Shown: positions 35,801 to 50,800, counted from the stretch's first letter. The stretch is DNA of 64,000 bases from Campylorhamphus procurvoides (GCA_013396655.1 WBMV01003354.1:3732-67731), one strand, 5' to 3'. Notes: generated by a model not told the origin, from the letters alone. Made by a program: numbers and translations.

Positions 35801-38800
35801 TTCTTACATTAACGTAATGCAGTCATTAATCAGAGAGAGAGAGAGGAGGGAGGGCCTTAATTTCATGTCTGCTGGGGCAAACAATTACAAATTGCAGAAG
35901 GGCTGTGTGAGTAAGGACTGAGACTGGCTCAACTATTAATAAGCCTCCTGAGCCGTTCCTGTATTTGCCTTGCTCTTGCTTTCACTTGTGCTGATGCCCC
36001 TTTGCTGTTGAAGCTAGGCAGGTTTTCAGGACTGTGGTGATGCTGCACACACTGAAAAACTGCAGACACTAATAATAAACAAGAGGAACAGCACTGCTGC
36101 TTGGCCCTTTGCCCAGACATGAGATGTGCACTTGGCAGTCTGTGAACTGGACTCCTGGACTCTATACATGAGGGAAAAGCTCAAGGCATAACAGAAAGGT
36201 TGACAGACACACCTGCATGGGAGACACACAGCCCTTTTTGCAGCTTAGAAGTGAGGAAATAAGAGTCTGGTCAGTGGCCTTGGGAGTCTTTTTTCTTTAC
36301 TTCCATCCCACTTACATTAACCCAGGCTCCTGTCATTCTAGTATTGTCTTTGAAGTTTTGGGTTTGTTCACATCTGGCATCTCCAAGTGGGAGATCAAAG
36401 AAAAACAAAGAGATGAGGCAGAGCTGTGAAAGGAAGTTAATGTTTCAGAGGAAATGAGAAGTATAGAAATCATATACACAGAGTAATCCAGGCCCATGTT
36501 ACAGACCAACCTGAGTGGCCAACATGTCTACTGGGAAATACAGAGATGTCAGATTTTGTTTCTCAAGACAACAGACTTGCCCTGTTGGCTAAATGCTGGA
36601 ATGTTGCCCTGGAAAAGTAAAAGGCTTGGGGCCACTGTGGTGTATAAGCTGTATATAAACTCCCAGAATGACACTGTGGCCAAAAATAGTAATATCGTCC
36701 TTGAATGTGAAACTTCAGTAAGGTAGGAATAGATGGGTGTAACGTCTGGTATACTTGGTATAGCAGTCTTGGTATATGTCTTCTGTCAGTGCTGAAATAA
36801 TAAGTTTTGTGTTGCGGTACCAAGAGCAGTACTAAAAGTGGCTGGTAGTAAAAACTGATGCTAAAATGGTTAGTAAATTGAATAGCACTACTGGATAATT
36901 GGATGAAGTTCAGAGATTTTAGAATCACTAAATGATAGGAGGCAAGACACCAAGATATTCACCTATTTCATATAAAAGACAAAATGAAGGGACAACCTCA
37001 ATTCAGCCTGTGAGTACACAGTACCAAAATTTGGAAGACTGCTGCCGGTTCAGCAGACAAAGGTTTAACGAGATCCAGTAACTGGAATTTGGAGCTCGGT
37101 GTATTCAGATTGGCAGTAAAAGACACCTTTCTAAGGCAAAGGGCAGGCACCATCTGGATTACCTACCTCTAGTCATGCTTTGTGGAGGTTTTGAAATCAC
37201 AGGCAGCTTTAATTGAAAATTTTTTCTCTTTTTCTAAAAGAAAATGCTGTGAAGCCACTGGCCTATACTGCACACCAGATCCAGTACTCTATAGCACAGC
37301 TTTCTCCAGGTTTCTGGAGCTGAATTCAGATTCCCTGGAAACAACTTGAGGATTCTGGGATCTGAGTGTCTTGTAGTTTAACTGATGCTATTGGTATTAC
37401 AGTTATACCTTTCTCATCCTTTTGATGCTTTCCCAGAATACCCATTGTTACAATATCCAACTTCCATTTTTAATGAGCACTGAGATGTTAGCGTGATTTT
37501 ACTGCATCCATTTTGAGGGGTTTGTCTATGGAGGTACAAAGCAGTTCTAGTTGCAACTAAGTATGAACTTCATACTCCAAATTGAGTCATTGATCTTTTG
37601 GGGAAGCTTGAACAAGTTCAGTTAACTTCTCACTGCTCCTTTCAGACCCTTCTATTTACCTACATGGTTGCCCTTGAACCTAGCAGCAAAAAAACCCCAA
37701 GCTTGCTTTCAGAGCCTTGCAGCTCTGCATATATATGAACAACAGTGAGTGTCTGGGAGTAACACCATTGAGCTAGTCTGTTCCTTCTCTTTGCAGTGCT
37801 TACACTGAGCCCTACAAGGTATGCCCAGTCTCCGCGATACCAGTGGAAGTCGTCACATCAGATGAGGAACAGAGAAGTTCAGAAGACGAGGAGAGCAGCC
37901 CTGGTGATCCCAGCCTCATCAATAAGGTAAAAGACCTGAAAATGGGGCATGCATGAAACCTGGCAAGGGCAAAGCAATTTGCAGAAGAATCTGCAAACCT
38001 TTAACCTTCACATATTAAAATACGCGCTCAGGCACAAACAAAACTGAAACACACTGGAGCTGCGAATGACAGATTTGTGTGCCCCAAGGATTTTTACTAT
38101 TTTTACTGATGAAATATATCAGTTCAAAGTGCTTTCTAACACTGCTTTACGTCTTGGAATGAGACATCTCTTAATTGTCTCTTACTTTATCTGTTGATAG
38201 AAAGAAGGCCAATCCAGAGCTCACCTCATTGCCAAGGAGCTGATGTCATCAGAAAAAGTGTGAGTTAATAGTTACAACCTATCTGCTGCTCTTGTAAAAT
38301 TGAAGCTATGCAGTCCACCCTTCCATATTTGTTTGACAGCAATTAATAAAAGTTTGTCTCTTTCTTCAGATATGTGGAGATGCTCCAGCTGTTACATATG
38401 GTAAGTAAATAATTTTAATTACTGAAGCCAAAATACCCTTTTACTTAGCTGAAATTTAGAAGACATAAAAGCACTGAAGGGATTGAGAGAACACAGAGAA
38501 CTGTCATTCCTGATAGAGAGCTCTTGCGTGGCATAAACTCACTGGTTTATGGAAACTCACATATCTATTCTTTTTCATGTTCAATCTAAAAATCCCCAGT
38601 CACAGCATTGTTACATTTCCCACCCCAACTGCTATTGGATCTTTATAGTCACATGACGCCTAGTGTATTATTCCAAAAATCTAGAGAAACCATTACCAAT
38701 TTTTACAATGTGTAAGCCCCTTGGAGTCCAGTGGTAATATTGGAGGCTTGTCAATACTTCCATAGTGCAAAAAGTTGCAAGAAACTAATTACTCCTTTTT

Positions 38801-41800
38801 CCATATTTGAATAGCATTAGGAATAGTCACATCAGCAAAAAATCGTGGTTTACTGTGCACTTGCTATTGACACAAGGCACACTGGCATATTTCAGAAGCA
38901 ACCATGAATGAGCACAGAGTCACCAAACTCCTGTCAAGGTACAATACCCCACTCATGGCCAGTTAGGACTAAGGGCTTCCTTGACAACATTCCTCAGCTC
39001 ACACAAAAATTTTTCAGTTTCCCATCATCAGCATTCTCAAGAAAACAGTTTCTAAATGTTCAAGTTTCATCTGCTCACGTAAACCCACATATTGGTAAGA
39101 AAGGCAAGGAGCTAAACCACACCCTAGCTCTTTTCAGAAAGGAAAAGAAGGCTTTTCTTAACCCTGCAGCAGGAGCAGCTTCCCATCTCATTTCCAGGCT
39201 TGGCTGCAGCTACTATTCATTCAGCATAACAGAATCTGTTTGGCCTTTCAGTGGAGACTTTAATAAACTGATTGATTGCCAAAATGATGACATTTCCATA
39301 TACGCACACTGCTATTGAACTGAAAGACTGGAAACACTGTGTTAGCTCACAAACTCCGTATCAGTTGGTGTGGTAGTAATGATAATAATCTAAAAGGTTA
39401 GCTGTTACTTGACCTACTCAAAGGTAATGCAATTCTCTGGAGCCGCAAGTTAAGAACTCATTATGATCTGAGCAGATGGAACTGGCAGAGCCCAAGTCTG
39501 TGATCTCTTGGTACTCAAAATTTAGTTTTCAGAAGTTGATTAGTCTTTGAATTTCTTTCAGGATTATTTCATCCTCAAACTTGGTCATTCTTTTCTCTTA
39601 TTTGTCTTGCCCCATAATGCAGGCTGCACTTGACATTATTTCTTAGGGCTAACTCTTGAACAAAAATGCTTCAGGTGGCTTTCTCAGCCTGAAGTTTCAT
39701 GCATCGCCCAGAATCTGGTTTATTTACTTCCCTTCAGCTAGTATATTTCAAATGAGTTTACAAGATGTATATAAATCAGACCCAGTGTGACTCAGATTGC
39801 CTCATGATCCCAGTTCGTATGGGATCAAGCATTTACTTGATAGTGTACCATGTTCATGTTTATTTTGCCTTTGTCTTTTTTACATAAAATCATCCCTTTC
39901 TGTGTGTGCATAAACCCCTTAGAGGTCATTATTACTTCCCTCCAAGGCATTTATTGAATTAAGGTATCCAAAAGGACAGCCCTGCACTGAAAAAAACATT
40001 AGCCCAAACATCTCCCTGTTCAAAGAAAGTTGATCCTGTTTCCTGGTTTGCATTTTCCTCATAACCGTGGACCACAATTCTTAGAAACAAAAAGACCCAG
40101 ACTTATGCTTCCTAAGTATTTGAAAATCTGGATATGAATATGATATGAATAGCTCTGTGCTAGTTCTCCAGCCTTCGGGACAGTTTGGAATTCAACCCTG
40201 CACTAGGCATCCCAAGGCTTATGACTGTGAAATAAATCTTAGGAAATAAAAAAGAACAAAATCATTATAGTGCTCAATTTTCTAACTCAAAGGTACCTAA
40301 ACGCAGATTATCATGAAGTCAGCCTCATGATTAAACTCAAGTTTCAGAATTCTTGTGGGCAGCACATTCTCAAGAACAAAAAATAACTACCTAAATTAGG
40401 ATGTATTAGACAAAACAGAATTCCATCTTTCTAATTATTTACACTTCCAGTGAATGATTTGCTGAGTCTTTTTGACTATTGCAAATTTCCTGGATGATGT
40501 TCAAAGTTCTGCTGGACCAATCAAATCATTACTTTCCTAATTAAATGTTTTAGGGAATAGAACATGCTGGCTAAATGAAGAACTAGATGGCTGTTAGATC
40601 CTCTGAAGCTCTTATAAAAGCCTAAAGGCACACTATGACAAAGAATAGCCTGCCCTCACTTACAGTAGGCTGGGTTTTTTTCTCATTTATTTATTCATTG
40701 TTGTGTTTCTCGGCAGTGGGAAAATAGCTGTGTATTGGCCAGGGTGCTTCCACAGTGGGAATATTGAGCCAAAATAACTTCCAGATAATGTGTCTCTCTC
40801 TTAAAAGGAGAGAGAAGCCACACTAGCACATTTTGGCATCAGGACAATTGCCTGGTAACAAGCCCCACTGATACAGTATTCTCAGTGCACACTGGTTTTG
40901 AAATTCATTTGCAGTGTTTTGGATGAATGTGTGCATTTGGCTGCACATGAATATGCGTTGAGGTCAGGGCTCCTGACCTAGATTGTGACCTGCATGGCAG
41001 GATAAGAGACTAATTGTGCCTGCTGCGATAGCATTTTCTGGTCTTCATCTGGCATTGTTTCTGCTGAGCTCAGAGGTGAGAAATTTGGGAAGATCACTGT
41101 TCTGTGTAGATCAGGAGTCTCTCAGTCTGCTACAGGAGATGTGCCACTTTTTAATTCAGGGGTGCCACTTTCCCTTCCATCATAAGGAGAGAGGCTGCTG
41201 GCTGTGATGCAGATACCTCCAGGCACCACCATGAGTCAGACTTGGCTCACAGGATACTGCACAGAGGTTTCCTCCTCTCCTGGGGAAACTACTTGCCTGA
41301 AGCAGTGGTTTAACTGACAGGAGATTAGTTTTTCTTCCTTTCACTAGGGTCCTGCAAGGTTAAATGTTCTCAGGCTAATAAAGGCTAATGGGCAGCAGGA
41401 CTGAAACACAGAAAGGCTTACAGTATCTTTGGGGTGTATCAGTTTTGAAAAATGGCTTTTGATATGCTTACAGAATTGCTGCAACCAATTTTTGCAGCTG
41501 GATTCCAAAGTACATTCACACCCATTATTGGAGAGAGACAGTACACAGGCTCACTGTTTCTGCATCTGCTCACAAAATCCTGGAAGCAAAACCCAGAACT
41601 AACTCCCATTAACTACACCTTTTGCCCATGTATTAGAACACCACATTTTGTGCAGATGTTGAATCCTACAGTGAACTTTCTTGGTAAGTGCTCTACCCAA
41701 AAACCTCTGGTTGCTGTCATTGCTGACTTCTTTGAAAGAGTACCTGGAAATAACTACCTACTACAGAAGTTTCCAGGTTGTTGATCCCCAGTAAATTAGG

Positions 41801-44800
41801 CTACCTTTCTGTAGCCCTGAGCCAGGTACCTATTTTTTTTCTACCAAACCCTCTTTTAATCACTCCCAGCATCAGTAAAGCATCTCATATTCCAGCACCC
41901 TACCGTGAGCCTCATCACCTCACAGAAAGCATGACATTCTCTTCCACGAGCCAAGCATGTGGCAGTTAGGCCATGCTCCACATAAACCTAAGATCTTGCT
42001 GAAACTAACCCTGCATTCTTCCCTGTCTCATACTCTTGTAACAGGCTCCAGGCTACAGTCCCCGTTTCCAGCAGAGAACAGAATTCTTCACAAGAATTCT
42101 TGGGGGGAAAAAATGTAACTTGTGTGTGTTAGTGACAAACAAAGAAAAAACCAAAACCAACAAACTTTGTGGCTGTGGGGTTTGATCCTCTTTGCTTCAT
42201 TTAATTATTTATAGGGTTTATTTCATGGATGTTCAATTAAGATTGTGGTAATTGAATGGCTATAAACAGTTTACTTATGGGTACCCAACATGTAATGAAA
42301 AGCGTTATGTTTAAAAAGTGTATTTTTATAGCAGAGTTGCTAAGCATTTATGTCACCTAGCTGGCTCGGGTTATGCTTTCCCACGCAATTCTGGTGCAGG
42401 TATAGGCATAAGACTGGAGTAAGATCTGTAGGCTTATCCGCTGCTGGATGAGATTAAGCTCTGTAGCTGTCATGCCAGAGCCTCTCAGTTCATGAAAAAA
42501 GTTTTGATCCAGCAGGGAATTACATGGACTCAGTGTTTGGTACCTTCTGTACTTAGACACGGGGCTTGGGTGACAGACTCGGAGACCTTTAGGTGCCATG
42601 ATTGATTACAGTTAGTGAGAGTGCAAAAGCACTTTGCATTTGATTAATGGCTTTCCAGGCACTCAGCATTTTCAACAGTGACATAATTATCTTTTAATGG
42701 ATGTTTATAGTGATTACTGCTATGCTGCAGGGTTTTTATTAATCCTTGGGAAGCTGGCCATCCGGGCAACTAGAATTAAATAATTTGTCTGAGAATTCAC
42801 TATAATCAAGGGGGCAGGCAATTAATGACTAATTAAATCCACTGAGATACTGTGGGAAAGGAGTGTTAATCTTGTTGCTCAGCTGTGGTGGAAAATGGAC
42901 AGATACAGAGCTGTTCAGTGTTAATTTGGAAAAGATGACAGCTCTGTAACGTAATAGGTTACTTAAGCACATCAGTAGCAATCAGGCTTTGCCCTACTAT
43001 GTACCAGAGCTGGCTACAGTTTAATATAGAGGAAATTACTCCTCTGCCCATGTAATTTATAAACCACCTAAGGATCAACACCACTTCTAAGATGAGGAAA
43101 AAGGGACCCAGCTAAGTTTCACAGGGAAAATTATTTGTTCCACAGCTTAAATTTATAGCTTTTTCCTCTTTTTAAGTTCAGAAGTGTTGCACATTCTAGC
43201 ACAAGGCATGTAGACATTCATGCTTTTTATGTCAAGCTGTTGGACCCAATGAACTGACCAGAGGATCTCATCCTTAATTTTTCAAAATTATGTTTTGGTT
43301 TAAGAAACACTATCAAAATGGGACAAACTACACCCAGAAAAGCATGGAGAAAAGCAAGGTAAAAAACAAAAACAGATACGCAACTCACTGTATGCATAAT
43401 GGTCTGATGGCTTGATCAGGTGAAATGTTCAATTTTATATTGATAGCATTGGGCAGTTCAGCTGTGTGACCTAATGAATAGAAAAAAACGTGCTAAGGTA
43501 TGCTTGCCTTACTGAACACACTCTATCACAGTTTATGCCATATCTTTTAATTCCTAGGAAGCATAGGTTAGAAGTCAAGAAATTGTAATAATAATTTCAG
43601 AAAAGATATTTTAAGCCTGTTTGCCTAATTTCTATATTGTTTTTCACAGAATTTCTATGAAGGTATCTTGAAAGTTCTTGGAGAAGATGATGAAAATGAA
43701 CAGGAAGAAGTTAAACTCAAGCAGGGTTTAAGTGAACTACCTGAAATTTATGAATTACACCAAGACATCCTCAGAGAACTGGAAGACAGAGTCCTTAAAT
43801 GGTACATACAGAATGGCATAGTTTTCTGGCCTTAACATACCTTCCACAGCAGAATGGTGAACTCATTGATGTTCCCTTGACCCCAATAGCAGGGAGACTG
43901 GGATTCAAGTAGAGATGAAAGGAGTAGAACCTGAACTACTAGGTAGTTTTGGCATACAGACAGGAAGGAACTAACTGTAGAGGCTGCCAGGCTAGGAAAT
44001 CAAAAAGTGAAATATTTTTGCAGTATACAGCCCACGACTCTGAAATGGCCCTGTCAGTCAGCGTGAGGACAGCTTGCTTTGTATGCATTCTCCTCTGCCA
44101 GTTCATAGTCATCACCACGTGGCTTCACACTTCTCACCTGAAGGTCACAAATTCATGCTTTGGAAAGCAGGAACAGGAGACAGCAGAATTAATCCTAAAG
44201 ATCCTCTGCTTACAGAAATCTACATAGCAGCTGTGTAGCTCTCAGACAAGGGACAGCCCCTTGCTCCCAGAACCAAGGCAGGGATCTGCTAGGCTGGGCA
44301 TCCAAGCCAAACAGATGCTGGCAGCCTGCTGAGGGACTCCACCTAAGCCAAAGATCCTCACAGGGCATAGTCTTTCCATGAGAGAATAAAGTCCTGCCTA
44401 GGACACACAGAGTTCCAAAATTCATTCAGTTAAAAAGACCTCTGACTTAAGCCAGGCTACCAGGTTCTCTTCTAGCAAACTGCCAAAATAAGAATGTCTA
44501 AGAGAAATGACCTCAGGAGGCACAAGCTGACTGAAGCTACAGCAGCCAGCGCAGCCCCTGGCCTAGACTGAACTACTCTGGCTTTCACAGCTCGCGATGG
44601 ACCCTGCAGCCCCACACCTCCATCCTGCTGGACTCCAAGAGGCAGCGGTCACGGACAGTGGCTGATCTTACCTCAGCACTGCCACTGAGCAATTAAGGAA
44701 GTCAATTAGACAAGGAGAATTTTTCAGTAACAGTCCTAAATGCAGGGCACAGCTCTCCTTGTCAGCCCTGCACTTCCAAGTCAACGCACACAAAGGAAAG

Positions 44801-47800
44801 AAAAGGCTGAAGGGAATTATATATTGATTTATGTCCACCAAGGGACTTTTGGCAGAAAAACCATGTCATCAGTGATTATAATGCATCTATAATCAATGAT
44901 TAACATATAATAAAACATATAATCAATAATTACAACACAACACAAACAGAAGTGGTGTTTCCAGCTGGGATCTAAAATGACTTGTGTCCTAAAGATGCCA
45001 GAGCCCTACTCTAACAGCATGCTGCATGTTCCCTAAGACAAAAGGGACACAACTGGAAATGCCCTAAGATTCTTTCCAGAACTATTCTGTGGCACTGTGG
45101 GTGACACAGGACTGTATTGCAAATGCTGCTGACACAACAGAATGACATATGACCTGCACTCATATGGGTTCCCGGGTCACCACCATGCTTGAAGCTTTCA
45201 GTGAGTCCTTCCCTATGTCTGCGCTCCCCCAGACACGTTTGTTGTTCTGGACATCCCCAGGAACTCGTGTTCCTCTATTAAGTATGATTCCTCTTTTGTG
45301 ATCTCAGGTTTTGTTCTGTTCTCTCCATGTACATGCTCAGTAAATATTTCAATACTGTGCATCTGGGTGCTGAGAGAGATGGTGGTGAGGCCGTGCTGAA
45401 GGAGAGCTGAAGATCTGGTATTACAATAGAAGATGTCATATTCTCCCCCCCAAAGATTGCTCAAAGCACTGCAGCAGCTGAAAGGTCTGTTTACAGAAGC
45501 GGGAGCTGTATCCTGGAAGGGACTGCTATGGACACATGTGCTGCTCTGGCAGAGGCACAGCCAAAGGACCAGCCCCTCACAGTCCCTGTTCAACAGCAGC
45601 CTGTGGTGGTGTCCAGTCTATCACTTGAGCACTCCCGCTTCCCTGCCATTTAACCGAGGCTTTAGTTGCACAATGTGCTGAGGCACTGTGGTTCTAATAC
45701 AATGAGAAGGAAGTATGGCTCTGCTTCTTTACTTTTATTTATTTATTAATTTATTTGCTGCTTCTTTCCTTTCTGTGGCAATAGGGAGGAACACCAGAAA
45801 GTTGCTGATGTTTTTCTCTCCAGAAAATCAAGGCTGAATCACCACACAGCATACATTATGCACTTTGACAGGAATTTGGCTTTGTTAGATGAGATGTGCC
45901 TTAAATATTCCCAACTGGCTACCATGATGCAGGAGTTTGAGGTAAGGCTCCATATTTTTTTGCCTGCAGTAATGCATGGCTTTGCCATGGAGAATACTCA
46001 AAAGATACCTTTTTCTGTGACTGCACCAGTGTTCGTATATAGGGTAGAATGGAAGAATAGTCCTCGTCACAGATGCTGGTGCTAGAACTCAAGTGAGAAG
46101 TTCACTTGTGCATGATGTGTTTCTGGTTCTGTATCTGTGCACACAGAGCGTATGTTGGTGAATCTGCAGATCTGTGAGTACGGATTGCTGAGACATAGTG
46201 GTTTCTCAGTCATTAACTTATCAAGCTCTTTGAGGATGTGTTAGAGTTTATAACTATGATGGTAATTTGGTGGTGAGCTCACATCCCCCTGCATCTTGTG
46301 TTTTCTTTCCTCTCCACTGAGAACAGCAGAGCTCTGGTGGCAGCCCTCAGAGTGTGAAACACCAGCTTTTGAAAGTGGTGCAGCGTGTCTTCCAGTATCG
46401 TGTGCTGCTCACAGGTCAGTAAAGTCACTCTCAAAGGCACCCAATGAAAACACAGCCAAGATGTTCTGTGCCTCCACTGTGCTACACATTGATGCCAAGA
46501 CAAGTACAATAGGTGTAAAGCAGTGTGGGATTTTCTGGGAACTTCAACATGCTTAGTACAGGATTTAGGAAATGTCAGGGAGGCTGGGAAGAGGCAGGCA
46601 CTTCTTCAGGATGGCCATGCTGAAAGGTCACGAAAAAGTGGAGCCAGATGCTTTTAGCCATTCCGTCTTTTTCCTTCTGTGAATCAGGAGAGGCAGAGTT
46701 CAGCCTCACTACCAGCAAACAGGTTTCATTTTTTATTATGTCGAGGGCACTTATCAGGGACAGTAGAAGCCAGTTGGCCTCAGCAAGGATACTCCGCACT
46801 GCCTCCGCTATGACAGTGGCAAGTACCATATCCTTTGTCAACAAAGAAGTTGTCCTCAGTACTGCATCCTAAGTCCTGTGTACAGTACACTTAAGGATAG
46901 TGGTAAGTCAGAAACCCAGTCCAGTTTTGCTGCATTGTAGGAGGCAGAAATACAAATTTACATTAACAGTACATTTACAGATTTTACATTTACAGTAATA
47001 CCTTCCCTTTACATTCAAGGCCATATGTATAACTCCCACCTGGAGTCCCTCCAAGGGAGGTTGTCTTCCTTTTCTGCAAATGTAGCAAGTCTGAGCCTGT
47101 GAGAGGAGCAGGCTTTCTTGAAGCAGGATGGGGTCCTGGAAGGAATTAGGAAGTTTAGAACCGGCTGGAGAAGGACATGGTGAAAGGTAACAATGAATGC
47201 CAGTGTTGTCAAATAATTTAGAGAGAACACAAAAAAGCAAGGATCCATAGACATAAAGATGAATAAATGCTTTGGGACTAACTATATATGGGGCTGGAGA
47301 GAGATGCAAGATGAGTTATGCATGGGACAATAAAAAGGAAGCCATAAACCCTGCCCATAGAGCTAATGAAGGGTACAGCATACTAGAGGGGGCTCCTATA
47401 AGTGCAACAGAACAAAGTGACCATATGAAGACTTTATTAACAGGACAGATAAGCACCAGTTTCTTCTTGCTCCATACACTTTGATCAAAGATGGAACTCA
47501 TTATTCACAGCTGGGTTTGCTTTTTTAGTACAAGCAATACAAATGAACTCTGGATGCCATAGCAGAACTTTTTTTCTGTCTTACTTGCTTCCCTTTCTGG
47601 GTGTCTACATTAAGGGCATCATCCCAGACTTGTGACTTGCAGTACTTAGCAGTCTTACATGATCCTTACAGTTTTTGTAGTGCATGCACACAAATACTGC
47701 ATCTAAGTAAAAGGAATCGACATATCTCTGTCAGAAATACCACCACTATCCTCTGTTTTCTTTTCCCATTTCTGTGGTCCAGAAGATAAGTTGCAAACAT

Positions 47801-50800
47801 GCAGCATGGTATTTTGGGAGAAAGTTGGAAGGGCTTCAGTGAAGCTCCAGTGATTGGATTTCATCTGTGCTTGAAGCAACTTGAACTCCTCCTTGCCCTA
47901 GGTACTGACACTAGCTGGGAAAATGAAAGCTATTGTGCATAGTGACTAAATATTGCCTGATGACTCTGCACGACCCTTTTCCTGCCTGCCCGCCTGTCTG
48001 GTACAGGCAGGTGCTTTCCAGAATGCAGGTAAAGGCCAGGTAGAGGTCAGGATGCCAGGGAGGGCATAGCACTAGAAAGAGAAATGTTTATGAATAGAGC
48101 ATTCAAGGAAACAGACGTCCACGCACAGCACCATTATCAGCACAGAGGTCCAATTCTTGGATGCAGAATTTAGGAGTCTGGATTCATCAGCAAGATAAGA
48201 ATGAAGTATTTCCAGATTAGGCTTTTAAAACTGTGGCATTCATATATGACAATCCTTAAAAGCATACAGATGCAGAAACAGAATAGGCAGATGATCCAAG
48301 AAAAGTAGTCCAAATAAAACTGACAGGTTAAACATTTGTATATAATGCAAATATAATTGCTGTAACTTTAAGCCCTACTGTATCTATTGTACAGAACCTA
48401 TTTTCAGAATATGACTGAGTTTGGTAGTAATCATTTGAACCCTAGAACCAGAGTCTCCTTCCTGTGCCCATAAAAAGCATATGATTCATTTACTCTAACT
48501 ATAGCCAACAGCATTCATTCAGACGGGAAAACAATCAGAAGAACAAGTATTTGTAAAGTGGTGCTACTCAGCAGTTCTCTTGACTGAGAAAAATTTTTGT
48601 CACTTTATTCATTTATACCTGCCAAGTTATATGAGAGTTTACATCTCTATCAATGCTCTTGCATTGATTCTCAAAGTAGAAGGCAGTCAAAGATGAGCTT
48701 TTCTTTGGAAAGAGGCTATATACACTTTATTTGGCAACAAAGCAATGTGGGACATTACTGTGGATGCCCCATCCCTGGAAGTGTCCAAGGCCAGGTTGGA
48801 CAGGGCTTGGAGCAACCTGGTCTAGTGGAAGGTGTCCCTGCTCATGGCAGAGGGATTGGAACAAGATGATCCTTAAGGGCCCTTCTAACCCAAACCATTC
48901 TAGGATTCTATGATTAGGATTTCATGTTTCAGCTAACAACACTATAAATTATGGCAGTCCGTATTCTGATTATTGGATGTCGTGTTTGATTATTTTCTAC
49001 AGATTACTTGAATAATCTTTGTCCTGATTCTACAGAGTATGAAACCACACAAGGTAAAATGAAACGGGTAGAACAAAAACGCTGCTTGTAAAGAGGTACA
49101 AGATCAATACTGGTAGTATGTGATTATTTTGAAGATTTTGTGTTAATAGGTTACATGTAAGATTTATAAGAACCGATCGCTAATTTAGACAAGTTATTTA
49201 GGATAAGAACCCTTTTTTCATTGAAATGTGTGGGCTTCCTGTAGTTATGACATGATGAAACTTATGGACGAAGAAAACATCGTCTGTACAGGCATGGTGC
49301 AGATGCTGTAGTTCTGCTCCAGATATCAAAAAAATCCTAGTTCTCTTTGGCTTTGTCCATATCTGGCCTGGTCATTTTAAAGGTACCTGGAATGGCTCCA
49401 TCTGCTTGTCTGTGTACCATTATCTATGGTGTGCCTGCTGTGCTCTGTGAATTTTGGAGAAACCCAGGAGATTTGAATCGTGTATCTGTATTCTGTATTC
49501 CTTAAGCCTACATAAACTTGAAAGACATTACATAAAAATCAGCTCTGCATAATCAAGCCCTCTGGCCACAACTGTGTATCTGGTTTGTGGTTAGCACATG
49601 CTTGTCCCATTTCTGGCCACCAATGGCCATCATGCTCTCAGGTTCGATAGGAAACCCTGTTTCACAGGGGAAGGGATGTGAAATAAGGGCCCAAGCCATG
49701 TTATACAGCTGCTCTCAGGGCCAGTGAACATACCCTACCCTGGGTTATTTGCCAGCTAGTTAATCCAGGAGTTAATTCACGTCACCACTTCATAGACATT
49801 TCTGTGTGAAAGGGATGGCGCCCTCTGCCTCAGCAGTAAGAGGCACACCTTGAACTGACATGCTTTTGAATGGCTAAACCTAGTTATGTTCATCTCTCCC
49901 TCCCACAAGCTCCAATTGCCAAAAATTTGCAACTAGAAAACATTACAAAAAGATTCTGTACCATGCTACGTGCTTAAAAGGGACCTCATAAGCTCTCTTG
50001 GTCAGCACAAGTATAATGTAGTTTCACATGACAGAATGATGAAGGGAGGAAGGGAGGATGGCACTATGTGCTGTCAAATTTGGTGGGCAGTTTCACTATG
50101 AATGTGCCAAAGAAATCAAAGGAGCTCCAGCTGGGTTTTTTTTAAGGATGCCCTTGCAAATAGAAGGGATTTGGGCTATTCTGTTACTCTTTTATGTGAC
50201 ATGTAGTGTTTGTTTTGCTTAATTCCTCAGCTGCCTTATTCATTGTTTCTGAAATCACGGAGCGAGCCAATGACAGCATGCTCCAAGCGGTGAGTCCTGC
50301 CATGATCTCTCCTATCAATAGTCCTTTTCTGCACATCTGTTAGAATGAATACATATCTCTGCTAAATTCTGAATCCTCCTCCATGGTGAGTCTCAAGGGC
50401 TTATACAGATCTGAGTTCCAGTATTGCAGATATGAAGTAGGTCTATGCCCTTTAGTGCAGCTGTGCAAGATGTAAGACCATAGTCAGAAGCACAAATTTT
50501 TTTCCCTCTTGGGGTTACTGAAATGCTATGTGGAGCAATGAAAGAAGAGGTGGGAATTTTCAGGGTTCTATTTCTAGATAACCAGCATTTCTTTTCTTTC
50601 TCTCAGATTAAAACCAAATAAAAACAATAAAAGCAAATAATTACTCTAATTACAGAAGAAACTGAACAATGCCAGTCAATTTAGAGTGTTAATAACTTGT
50701 CATATACCTGGTTAAAGCTCTAAGCAATAATTTAGACTTGGCATATACCTGGAAGGAGGAAGATTTCTGCTGCCACATACCAGCTCATCAAACTACACTC

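Larger units (their letters stand above)
25652..37796 (+). other. FGD5: FGD5 intron 2
   Basis: The 12.1-kb phase-2 intron is the longest in the window. It holds a CR1 3'-end fragment (28340-28445), a 14-base C run (30492-30505), a GA run (35837-35852) and an AT-rich, TAATTA-containing stretch (29390-29600) that resembles conserved non-coding DNA. No supportable exon was found. Confidence 0.85.

Noticed and set aside
36563..36928. 121-codon minus-strand frame in intron 2
   Set aside because: Tyr/Phe/Leu-rich translation typical of AT-rich non-coding DNA, with no homologous block.
38908..39318. 136-codon ATG frame in intron 5
   Set aside because: No recognisable motif, isolated in an intron, and no promoter, polyadenylation or splice context. 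Chance length in non-coding DNA.
41452..41784. 110-codon ATG frame in intron 5
   Set aside because: No family resemblance and no supporting context.
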